From positions 1 to 9,316 of the forward strand of contig UROX01000099.1 in the NCBI GenBank assembly GCA_900549685.1: a stretch of DNA of 9,316 nucleotides, given 5' to 3'. The position numbers and the translations under genes were made by a program. Below the pieces are notes generated by a model that worked only from the letters and a program-made list of their open reading frames with translations, was not told the DNA's origin and did not search any database. Within the stretch, counting starts at the first letter, position 1; each line of letters opens with the position of its first letter. Source of the DNA: an uncultured Alistipes sp. GTDB lineage: Bacteria > Bacteroidota > Bacteroidia > Bacteroidales > Rikenellaceae. Below are positions 1-6,592 of the stretch, one piece after another.

Positions 1-53
1 CACCCGAAACGTTGGGGCAGGGTATCGAGTCCCCATAGGCCGGTGCAGTCGCT

Positions 54-1250
54 TTGCGTGGTGACTACCGGTTCGGCGATCATCCCCTGATCGATTTCAT
101 GCGGGGAATGCGACAGCGGAATTATGTCGGTTATGATGCGGTGGCGGCAATGGCCGTTCATATCGGGGACGCGCCCCGCTTCAATCCCCGTGTCGTTTTT
201 ACCGACGATATTCCCGAATCCCGATGGAGAAAGCGAAATGCAGGAGCCTTTCTCCGTCTGCTCCGTCGGTTTTATAGAGATGCCCATTGCGAGGAGTTTT
301 TCCGCGAACAGCGACAACGTTACGAAATGGCGGAACGGATATTCGACGATGCGCTGGAAGACATCGATACAGATTGGTTTGCGGCATATTTCGGCAGGGA
401 GGCGGCCGATCGTTTCCATATCGTCATCGGGTTGGGCAACGGAGGAAACTGTTATGGGCCGCGCGTGGTTTTTCCCGACGGTGTCAGCGATGTATATGCC
501 CTGATGGGCGTGTGGGAAGTGGATGCCGCCGGCGAACCGGTTTTTCCGGCGGTTGTGAAAAATATACTGATCCATGAATTCGGCCATTCGTTCAGCAATC
601 CGGAGGTCGATGCGTTTTTGACCGAACTGGAGAGCGCCGGCCGAAAGATATTCGACCACGTAGGCGATATTATGAAGCAGCAGGCATATAATAACGGCGG
701 AACGGTGATGCGCGAATCGATGGTGAGGGCTACCGTTCTCCGTTATCTGGTCGCTCACGGCGATACGGTCGGAGTGCACCAGCAAATGCTGGAGGAGTTC
801 GGACGCGGCTTTCTGTGGGTGGATCATCTGTCGGCTCTACTGGAGATTTACGAACGCGACAGGGCGCAATATCCCACGATGAGCGATTTCATGCCCCGTG
901 TCGTCGATTTTTTCAACGACGAGGTGGTGGCTTATTGCGAAAATCCGCCCCGTATCGTTTCCGTCGATGAACTTTCGGACGGTCGGGTGGATCCGTCGCA
1001 TAAAACCCTGACGATCCGTTTCGATCGTCCGATGATGAGGGACCGTTTCGGATTTAATCTGGTTGAAAACAGTCTCTTTCCGATCAGCAGCCGATCGATC
1101 GTCTATTCCGAAGATGGAAAAGCCGTAACGGTTCCTGTCGATTTGCGACCGGATGCGGAGTACGGATTCAGTATGCCAAGTATCGGCTTCGTTTCTTCCG
1201 ACGGATGGCCGATTGCGGAAACCCCCATTACGTTCCGAACCGGAGAGTGA
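54..1250 (+). CDS. DUF4932-type HEXXH protein with C-terminal Ig-like domain, N-terminus missing
   Basis: I recognise this as a DUF4932-family protein from the block around residues 7-35 (FGDHPLIDF followed by YDAVAAMAVHI) and the block around residues 171-183. The latter contains HEFGH at residues 174-178, a zinc-metallopeptidase HEXXH motif. Glu221 in MRESMVRA is a plausible third zinc ligand; that is inference. Residues from about 300 to 398 read as a Big_5/SbsA-type Ig-like domain, with DPSHKTLTIRFDRPM and a final ITFRTGE strand. The protein is therefore probably a secreted or surface peptidase, but its substrate is unknown. No signal peptide is present. The frame opens only after an in-frame TAG at 36-38, and the TTG at 54 is a formal start that already lies at the edge of the conserved domain. 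Full-length relatives carry an export signal and more N-terminal domain, so the gene is truncated, frameshifted, or misread near its 5' end. Codons ending in T (GAT, TAT, AAT, TTT) are commoner here than in galK. Confidence 0.7.
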   Translation: MRGDYRFGDHPLIDFMRGMRQRNYVGYDAVAAMAVHIGDAPRFNPRVVFTDDIPESRWRKRNAGAFLRLLRRFYRDAHCEEFFREQRQRYEMAERIFDDALEDIDTDWFAAYFGREAADRFHIVIGLGNGGNCYGPRVVFPDGVSDVYALMGVWEVDAAGEPVFPAVVKNILIHEFGHSFSNPEVDAFLTELESAGRKIFDHVGDIMKQQAYNNGGTVMRESMVRATVLRYLVAHGDTVGVHQQMLEEFGRGFLWVDHLSALLEIYERDRAQYPTMSDFMPRVVDFFNDEVVAYCENPPRIVSVDELSDGRVDPSHKTLTIRFDRPMMRDRFGFNLVENSLFPISSRSIVYSEDGKAVTVPVDLRPDAEYGFSMPSIGFVSSDGWPIAETPITFRTGE

Positions 1251-1256
1251 CGAAAA

Positions 1257-1294
1257 TGCGCTCTCTGCCCGGTTCGATACGGACAGAGAGCGCA
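1257..1294. terminator. Bidirectional hairpin terminator between convergent genes
   Basis: A perfect 11-bp stem, TGCGCTCTCTG (1257-1267) with CAGAGAGCGCA (1284-1294), encloses a 16-base loop. It sits 6 bases past the stop of the plus-strand gene and 5 bases past the stop of pyrI on the minus strand. On the minus strand the stem is followed by TTTTCG; on the plus strand it is followed by the T-rich CGTTCCTATTTTA. It most likely ends transcription from both sides. Confidence 0.8.
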
Positions 1295-1299
1295 CGTTC

Positions 1300-1761
1300 C
1301 TATTTTACGATCTCGATCTGCTGACGGTGCGTGATCTTTTCGCAGTAACGGCAACGGAGGCCGATTTCACCTTCGCTGTCCCGGACGACCTGGAATGCGG
1401 TTTCCACCGGTTCGATGTTCGTGATACATTTGGGATTGGCGCAGCGGACGAATCCCCGGATCGTTTCGGGTATCGTCACGTCCCGTTTCTCGGTCACTTT
1501 GAAGTTCTTGATGATATTGACCTTGGCCATGGGCGCCACGATGGCGATGCGGTTGATCTCTTCCTGCCGGCAGAAACGGTCGTTGATCTTGATGATGGCT
1601 TTGCTGCCCATGCGTTTGCTTTCGAGGTTGGTCCCGAAAGTAATCCGGTGGGGATCGTTTTCCAGATCCAGTATCTTGATGATCTTGAACAGGCAGTCCG
1701 ACGGGATGTGGTCGATGACCGTTCCGTTTTCGATGGCCCTGACTTCTAATTTACCTTCCAT
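1300..1761 (-). CDS. pyrI: Aspartate carbamoyltransferase regulatory chain
   Basis: This is the regulatory subunit of aspartate transcarbamoylase. It binds nucleotide effectors and bridges catalytic trimers in pyrimidine synthesis. At 153 residues it has the normal family length. The N-terminal allosteric domain begins LEVRAIENGTVIDHIP, and the C-terminal zinc domain carries all four cysteines: C107 and C112 (CANPKC) and C137 and C140 (CRYC). All four are expected zinc ligands, so the fold should be intact. The start is ATG, 41 bases downstream of the pyrB stop, with no clear Shine-Dalgarno sequence, as is common in Bacteroidota. It is the last gene of the minus-strand string and is followed directly by the hairpin at 1257-1294. 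Having pyrI with pyrB suggests a class B, effector-regulated holoenzyme (established knowledge). Which nucleotides act here cannot be read from the sequence. Confidence 0.97.
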   Translation of the reverse strand: MEGKLEVRAIENGTVIDHIPSDCLFKIIKILDLENDPHRITFGTNLESKRMGSKAIIKINDRFCRQEEINRIAIVAPMAKVNIIKNFKVTEKRDVTIPETIRGFVRCANPKCITNIEPVETAFQVVRDSEGEIGLRCRYCEKITHRQQIEIVK

Positions 1762-1802
1762 GATTCGGTGTGTGTGGATTGGTTGATGACGGATGATACG
1801 GA

Positions 1803-2717
1803 CTATTCCGCGACGCCCAGCAGGTAGCTGATGATGGCCATTCGCGTGTAGACTCCGTTTTCGGTCTGCTGGAAATAGTAGGCCTTGGGATTGCTGTCCA
1901 CGTCGGTGGCGATCTCGCCCACGCGGGGCAGCGGGTGCAGAATGCGCATGTTGTCTTTGGTGCCTTCCAGCATGCTGTTTTTCAGGATATATACGTTCTT
2001 GACCCGTTCGTACTCCATCGGGTCCGAAAACCGTTCGCGCTGTACGCGGGTCATGTAGACGATGTCGGCCTGACGGATCGCGTCGTCCATACGGTCGGTT
2101 TCGGTGTAGGCGATGCCCTTTTCTTCGAGAAAGAGCTTGTATTCGTCCGGCATCTTCAGCTCGTCGGGAGCGACGAACGTGAACGTGGGATGGTCGAAAA
2201 ACGACAGGGCCTGCAACAGCGAGTGGACCGTGCGGCCGTATTTGAGGTCGCCCACCATGACGATATGGATGTTGTCGAGCGTTCCCTGCGTCTTTTTGAT
2301 CGAATAGAGGTCCAGCAGCGTCTGGCTGGGATGCTGGTTGGCGCCGTCTCCGGCATTGACTACCGGTACTTTCGATATTTCGCTCGCATAGCGGGCGGCG
2401 CCTTCGACGGAGTGCCGCATGACGATCATGTCGCAGTAGTTCGAGATGACGGTGATCGTATCGTGGAACGTCTCCCCTTTCGATACGCTGGTGTTGGAGG
2501 TTTCCGAAAATCCGATGACGCGTCCGCCGAGGCGGTTGATCGCGCTTTCGAAACTCAGTCGGGTTCGTGTCGAGGGTTCGAAAAAGAGCGAGGCGATGAC
2601 TTTGCCGGCCAATACTTGCCGGTGAGGGTCGGCTTCGAACCGGGCGGCCAGTTCCATGATCTTGAGTATCTCGTCCTTCGTGAAATCGGTGATCGATACC
2701 AGATTCTTTTTTCCCAT
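1803..2717 (-). CDS. pyrB: Aspartate carbamoyltransferase catalytic chain
   Basis: This enzyme condenses carbamoyl phosphate with L-aspartate to N-carbamoyl-L-aspartate, the committed step of pyrimidine synthesis, in the cytoplasm. The carbamoyl-phosphate signature FEPSTRTR is at residues 46-53 (Ser49, Thr50, Arg51, Thr52, Arg53). The mobile-loop lysine is Lys80 in [15 protein letters not shown] lies at about residues 100-108 and [14 protein letters not shown] follows. The aspartate-domain motif HPLPRVGEI is near the C-terminus. Its 304 residues are typical. The ATG start is supported by the [17 protein letters not shown] opening, which matches relatives. It begins 72 bases after the preceding yigZ-like gene. 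That gap contains AGGAGG about 30 bases before the ATG, too far away to be a normal ribosome-binding site, and no clear promoter. It is followed by pyrI after 41 bases, so the two chains are almost certainly co-transcribed. Confidence 0.98.
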   Translation of the reverse strand: MGKKNLVSITDFTKDEILKIMELAARFEADPHRQVLAGKVIASLFFEPSTRTRLSFESAINRLGGRVIGFSETSNTSVSKGETFHDTITVISNYCDMIVMRHSVEGAARYASEISKVPVVNAGDGANQHPSQTLLDLYSIKKTQGTLDNIHIVMVGDLKYGRTVHSLLQALSFFDHPTFTFVAPDELKMPDEYKLFLEEKGIAYTETDRMDDAIRQADIVYMTRVQRERFSDPMEYERVKNVYILKNSMLEGTKDNMRILHPLPRVGEIATDVDSNPKAYYFQQTENGVYTRMAIISYLLGVAE

Positions 2718-2789
2718 AGTTCTTAAAAATGTCTTTTCTGTCGTCCTCCTGTGCCGGTCCGGCTACGGTGCGGTCGAGTTGTATTTCAG

Positions 2790-3413
2790 TTATTCGTATC
2801 CTTCGAATTCTATGTCGATGCCTTCCACTTTCGATAGCCGCTCACGCAGGGCCTCTTCCCTGCTCCGGCGGATCGAGAGCGTCATCCGGCAGGCATTGTC
2901 GAACTGCTGCTCCTTGACTTCGGGTTGCAGTTCTTTGACCACGCGCATCACGTCGTTCATGGCCAGATAGCCGAACCCGATCTCGAACCGGGCGTTCACG
3001 GTCTTTTCGATCCGCTGCGCTTCGTCGAGCACGGCCGCCGCCGACTCCCGATAGGCGGCGATGAGACCCGACACGCCGAGTTTGGTCCCGCCGAAGTAAC
3101 GCACGACGACGATCAGCGTGTCGGTCAGTTCTCGCGAGAGCAGTTGTCCCAGAATCGGTTTGCCTGCCGTCGAGGACGGCTCGCCGTCGTCATTGGCACG
3201 GAACGCCTCGCCCCGGGGACCCAGCCTCCATGCGTAGCAGTGGTGCGTGGCGTCGTAGTAGCGTTTGCGCAGAGCTTCCAGATGTTCCCGTATCCGGTCT
3301 TCGTCCTGCACGGGATAGGCGTAACAGAGAAATTTACTGCCTTTTTCCTTGTACAGCGCCTCGGCCGGAGCCGCGATCGTATAGTAAATATCGGTGTCTG
3401 CGGTATTTTCCAT
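2790..3413 (-). CDS. IMPACT/YigZ family protein (UPF0029)
   Basis: The N-terminal IMPACT domain (about residues 10-130) shows the family's hallmarks: KEKGSKFLCYAYPV, HHCYAWRLG, DDGEPSSTAGKPIL and VVVRYFGGTKLGVSGLIAAY. A second, DUF1949-like ferredoxin-fold domain fills residues of about 140-205. The total of 207 residues is normal. Bacterial YigZ has an unsettled biochemical role; the eukaryotic relative IMPACT regulates the kinase GCN2 by binding GCN1, which has no bacterial equivalent. I therefore assign only the family. Start: ATG with MENTADTDIYYTI, 45 bases after the lepB stop and without a Shine-Dalgarno sequence. It lies between lepB and pyrB on the same strand and is probably in the same transcript. 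There is no sign of damage or of foreign composition. Confidence 0.95.
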   Translation of the reverse strand: MENTADTDIYYTIAAPAEALYKEKGSKFLCYAYPVQDEDRIREHLEALRKRYYDATHHCYAWRLGPRGEAFRANDDGEPSSTAGKPILGQLLSRELTDTLIVVVRYFGGTKLGVSGLIAAYRESAAAVLDEAQRIEKTVNARFEIGFGYLAMNDVMRVVKELQPEVKEQQFDNACRMTLSIRRSREEALRERLSKVEGIDIEFEGYE

Positions 3414-3458
3414 CCGAAAAGAATGTGAAAGAACCTGTTTCCTGTGTCCGGACTTCTC

Positions 3459-4832
3459 TTATTTTATCCGGCTGAAGAGTCTGTTCCACCGGATGTTACC
3501 CGGAAAACTTTTCTCCTTGTCCAGCGACAGCCATACGAAAGAGGGCTTGCCTACGATATGGTCTTCGGGCACGAAACCCCAGTAGCGCGAGTCGAGCGAG
3601 TTATGCCGGTTGTCTCCCATCATAAAATAGTAATCCATGGCGAACGTGTATCGGTCCGCTGGAGAGCCGTTGATGAAGATCTGCCCGTCTTTCTCCTCGA
3701 GCGTGTTTCCTTCGTACACTTCGATGATGCGCCGGTAGAGCGGCAGGTTCTCGGGCGTCAGATCGACCGTCGCGCCTTTCTGCGGAATCCATAGCGGACC
3801 GAAATTGTCCACGTTCCACGGATAGCGCTCATCGAACGGGAAGATGTCCGGATCGGCGTCCCGGGCCTCGAACCTGACGACCTCCACGACATTCTTCATG
3901 CCTTCGATCCGCGCGGCGTTTTCGGCCGTGAGCGGCAGGTACGAGTAGGTTTTCGTCACGGCGTCGTAGTGGACGTCGCTTTGGGCGATGCCCATGTCCT
4001 CGAGCGTTTCCCCGTTGATCGGCGTGCCGTTCGTCACGACGAAATAGTTGTATTGTTTGCCCGGAATGTCGGCCTGAGGCTCGCCGTTGATCCACATTTC
4101 CGAGTGGACGATCCGGATCGTGTCGCCCGGCATGCCCACTACGCGTTTGACGTAATTCTCCCGTTTGTCCACCGGACGGTAGACCAGTTCGGTCTGACTC
4201 AGCAGCCTTTCGCGGCCCTGTTTCTCTCCGAAGGCTCGCTGGTAGTTTCTCAGCAGCAGATAATAGTCGTTCGAAGGCTCGACGAGCGCCACGGTGTCGC
4301 CGTGCGGGAAGTTGAACACGATGGGGTCGTTGCGCTCGATGCGGCTCCATCCGCGGAGCCGGTGATAGGGCCACCGGATCCATTCGACGAACGAACGTTT
4401 CGTCTGCGACAGCGGCATCGTATTGTGCACGAACGGGAACGAGAGCGGCGTGTTGGGCATTTTGGGTCCGTAGGCCGCTTTGCTCACGCAGAGATAGTCC
4501 CCCACCAGCATGCTCTTTTCCATCGAGGGCGTCGGAATGACGTACATTTCGAAGAAGAAAATCCGGATCAGCGAGGCCACGACCGTCGCGAATACAATAG
4601 CCTCGACCCACTCCGCCGTCTTGCGATAGGCTTTGTTCGTCCGTTTGCGTTCCTTGTGCTTTTTCCAGAACAGACGGTACATCCTTTTCGAGATGTAGAT
4701 GTCGTAAATGACGATCAGGCCTGCGAGCAGCCATAGGTTTCCGGTCCAGACGACGAACCACAACAGATAGATCAGCGATACGACGCCGAATCGTACCCAT
4801 TTGTTGGCCCATATTTCCTTCAGCTTGTTCAC
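3459..4832 (-). CDS. lepB: Signal peptidase I, large Bacteroidota form
   Basis: This is an inner-membrane serine protease (family S26) that removes signal peptides from exported proteins. Two hydrophobic segments (about residues 13-29 and 33-46) are followed by a basic stretch and another membrane-facing segment (about 76-95), then the periplasmic catalytic part. The nucleophile is Ser103 in PTPSMEKSM. The general base is Lys229 in YVKRVVGMPGD. The box E motif GDNRHNSLDSRYWG is at residues 406-419. At 457 residues it is longer than the E. coli enzyme (about 324), mainly because of long inserts before box D and between boxes D and E, as in other Bacteroidota. The first codon is GTG, giving MNKLKEIWANKW. 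It starts 76 bases after dapB and is followed 45 bases later by the yigZ-like gene. Neighbouring dapB and lepB genes are familiar in this phylum. Confidence 0.96.
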   Translation of the reverse strand: MNKLKEIWANKWVRFGVVSLIYLLWFVVWTGNLWLLAGLIVIYDIYISKRMYRLFWKKHKERKRTNKAYRKTAEWVEAIVFATVVASLIRIFFFEMYVIPTPSMEKSMLVGDYLCVSKAAYGPKMPNTPLSFPFVHNTMPLSQTKRSFVEWIRWPYHRLRGWSRIERNDPIVFNFPHGDTVALVEPSNDYYLLLRNYQRAFGEKQGRERLLSQTELVYRPVDKRENYVKRVVGMPGDTIRIVHSEMWINGEPQADIPGKQYNYFVVTNGTPINGETLEDMGIAQSDVHYDAVTKTYSYLPLTAENAARIEGMKNVVEVVRFEARDADPDIFPFDERYPWNVDNFGPLWIPQKGATVDLTPENLPLYRRIIEVYEGNTLEEKDGQIFINGSPADRYTFAMDYYFMMGDNRHNSLDSRYWGFVPEDHIVGKPSFVWLSLDKEKSFPGNIRWNRLFSRIK

Positions 4833-4908
4833 TCTTTTTGCGTTTTTTCGATCGGTGCGGCCCGCCGTCCCGGTTTCTGCGGGGTGCGGTCTTCCCGATA
4901 CCGTGTTT

Positions 4909-5628
4909 TTATCCTATTCCCAAGAGGTCCTTCATCGAGAAGACACCCTGTTTCCCAGCGATGAACTCGGCGGCCAGCACGGCTCCGAGCGCGAATCCCC
5001 GCCGGCTTTTGGCATGGTGCGAGAGGGTGATCGTGTCGGCTTCCGATTCGTAGGTCACGGTGTGGATACCGGGTACCGTACCGCGTCGCACAGCTGTGAT
5101 TTCCAATTCGTCGGCTGCGGTGGTCGTACCGCATGTCCAGCGCTGCTTCCGTTCCACGTTGTCCAGAATGCCTTCGGCTATCGTGATGGCCGTGCCGCTC
5201 GGAGCGTCCTTCTTCTGCGTATGGTGCGTCTCCTCGACTGTGACGTCGTATTCGTCCAGCCGGTTCATCAGTTCGGCCAGACGGCGGTTGATCTCGAAGA
5301 ACACATTGACTCCCACGCTGTAATTCGACGCATAGAAAAACGCCCCGCCCTTCCGGCGGCACAGTTCCGCCGCTTCGTCGAACCGGTCGAGCCAGCCGGT
5401 CGTTCCGCATACGACGGGCACGCCTGCCTCGAGACAGGCCGCGATGTTGCCGAATGCGGTGCCCGGCGAAGTGAATTCGATGGCGGCGTCGATTCCGCGG
5501 AGGTTTTCCGCGTTCAGGTCGGCCGCGTTGTTCAGGTCGATAATCAACGGGACGCTATGTCCTCTGTCGAGCAGTATTTTTTCGATCTCATGGCCCATTT
5601 TGCCATAGCCGATCAGTGCGATTTTCAT
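4909..5628 (-). CDS. dapB: 4-Hydroxy-tetrahydrodipicolinate reductase
   Basis: This cytoplasmic NAD(P)H-dependent reductase acts on the dapA product in the diaminopimelate/lysine pathway, so it feeds both peptidoglycan and protein synthesis. The Rossmann motif GYGKMG is at residues 7-12 and CGTTG is near residue 75. The active-site segment EETHHTQKKDAPSGTA is at residues 132-147, with His135 as the expected catalytic histidine and Lys139 as its lysine partner. The frame is open to 5685, but I choose the ATG at 5628 (239 residues, MKIALIGYGKMG) over the upstream extension. The protein begins at the Rossmann strand as relatives do, and a TAAATTTG promoter box at 5650-5657 lies inside the extension. 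An adjacent ATG at 5631 would add one Met. It is the first gene of the minus-strand string and is divergent from truA. Confidence 0.96.
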   Translation of the reverse strand: MKIALIGYGKMGHEIEKILLDRGHSVPLIIDLNNAADLNAENLRGIDAAIEFTSPGTAFGNIAACLEAGVPVVCGTTGWLDRFDEAAELCRRKGGAFFYASNYSVGVNVFFEINRRLAELMNRLDEYDVTVEETHHTQKKDAPSGTAITIAEGILDNVERKQRWTCGTTTAADELEITAVRRGTVPGIHTVTYESEADTITLSHHAKSRRGFALGAVLAAEFIAGKQGVFSMKDLLGIG

Positions 5629-5649
5629 CATTTTCCGGAATGTTTCCCG

Positions 5650-5657
5650 CAAATTTA
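5650..5657 (-). promoter_or_regulatory. Bacteroidota -7 promoter box for the dapB operon
   Basis: Read on the minus strand this is TAAATTTG, an exact match to the TAnnTTTG -7 consensus of Bacteroidota. It ends 21 bases before the dapB ATG at 5628, leaving a short leader of perhaps 15 bases. No convincing -33 TTTG lies at the usual spacing; the nearest T-rich stretch (TTTC at 5672-5675) is too close. It would drive the whole dapB-lepB-yigZ-pyrBI string. Confidence 0.6.
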
Positions 5658-5763
5658 CTTCAAATTTCACAGAAATCCTGTACATCGGGCGATAAAAATA
5701 GGCGTTCTGTGCAGGCGTTTCCCGGTGGCGGAACCCTTCTGCAAAGGGATTCTGTGCGTCCGG

Positions 5764-5797
5764 TTGTTTTTATCTCCCGATGAAAATGCTATCTTTG
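5764..5797 (+). promoter_or_regulatory. Bacteroidota promoter for truA-galK
   Basis: TATCTTTG at 5790-5797 is an exact TAnnTTTG -7 box. A TTG at 5764-5766 followed by a T run (5767-5771) could be the -33 element, with slightly long spacing of 23 bases from the TTG. The box ends 21 bases before the truA GTG, so the leader would be very short. Confidence 0.65.
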
Positions 5798-5818
5798 TTG
5801 TAAGAAACGATTACGACC

Positions 5819-6580
5819 GTGCGATATTTTCTGGAACTGTCCTATTCGGGCAAAGCCTACAACGGCTGGCAGATCCAGCCTTCCGATCCGTCCGTGCAGC
5901 AGACGTTGCAGCGGGCGCTTTCTACGTTGCTCGGTGCCGAAACCGAGACGGTGGGAGCCGGCCGCACCGATACGGGCGTGCATGCTTCCTATTATGTCGC
6001 TCATTTCGATACGGAACGTCTGCTGGACGATCTTGCCCGGTTTTGTTATCACCTGAACGCGATCCTGCCCCACGACATCGCCGTGAGCGGCGTGCGGCGC
6101 GTCCGCGACGACGCCCATGCCCGTTTCGACGCGCTCTCTCGCGAGTATCGCTATTATATCACGACCCGAAAGGATCCGTTCCGCACCGATACGGCCCTCC
6201 GCTGGACGCTCCCGCTCGATGCGGAGCGGATGAACGAAGCGGCGGCACTGTTGCTCGAAGCCCGCGATTTCACCAGCTTCAGCAAGCTGCATTCCGACAA
6301 CAAGACCAACCTCTGCCGGGTGAGCCGCGCCGGATGGCACAGAGAGGGCGACCTGCTCGTTTTCACGATCGAGGCCGACCGCTTTCTGCGCAATATGGTC
6401 CGTGCCGTGGTGGGCACGCTGCTCGACGTGGGACGCGGCAAGTTGAGCGTCGGGGGCTTCCGCTCCGTGATCGAGGGGCGCGACCGTGCGCTGGCCGGCG
6501 GATCGGCTCCGGCGCAGGGGCTTTTTCTCACGGGCGTCCGCTATCCGGACGACGTTTATATCCATGCTACGAACCATTAA
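5819..6580 (+). CDS. truA: tRNA pseudouridine(38-40) synthase
   Basis: TruA converts uridines 38-40 in the anticodon arm of many tRNAs to pseudouridine. The N-terminus MRYFLELSYSGKAYNGWQIQ is the standard family opening. The catalytic aspartate is Asp51 in GAGRTDTGVHA. Further family blocks are HDIAVSGVRRV, DFTSFSKLHSDNKTNLCRV and FLRNMVRAVVGTLLDVGRGKLS. The 253 residues are a normal length. The start is GTG at 5819; no ATG upstream gives a better N-terminus, and the family motif begins directly at this codon. The promoter box at 5790-5797 leaves only a very short leader. galK follows after 12 bases in the same register, so the two are probably translated from one mRNA. Confidence 0.97.
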   Translation: MRYFLELSYSGKAYNGWQIQPSDPSVQQTLQRALSTLLGAETETVGAGRTDTGVHASYYVAHFDTERLLDDLARFCYHLNAILPHDIAVSGVRRVRDDAHARFDALSREYRYYITTRKDPFRTDTALRWTLPLDAERMNEAAALLLEARDFTSFSKLHSDNKTNLCRVSRAGWHREGDLLVFTIEADRFLRNMVRAVVGTLLDVGRGKLSVGGFRSVIEGRDRALAGGSAPAQGLFLTGVRYPDDVYIHATNH

Positions 6581-6592
6581 ACCGCATAACCT

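Noticed and set aside
3414..3458. Weak CCGGA/TCCGG hairpin around the lepB stop as a possible internal terminator
   Set aside because: The stem is only 5 bp with a long AT-rich loop and no following T run on the minus strand.
5629..5685. N-terminal extension of dapB (19 further residues)
   Set aside because: The extension contains the TAAATTTG promoter box and precedes the Rossmann strand that starts relatives' proteins. The ATG at 5628 is the better start.
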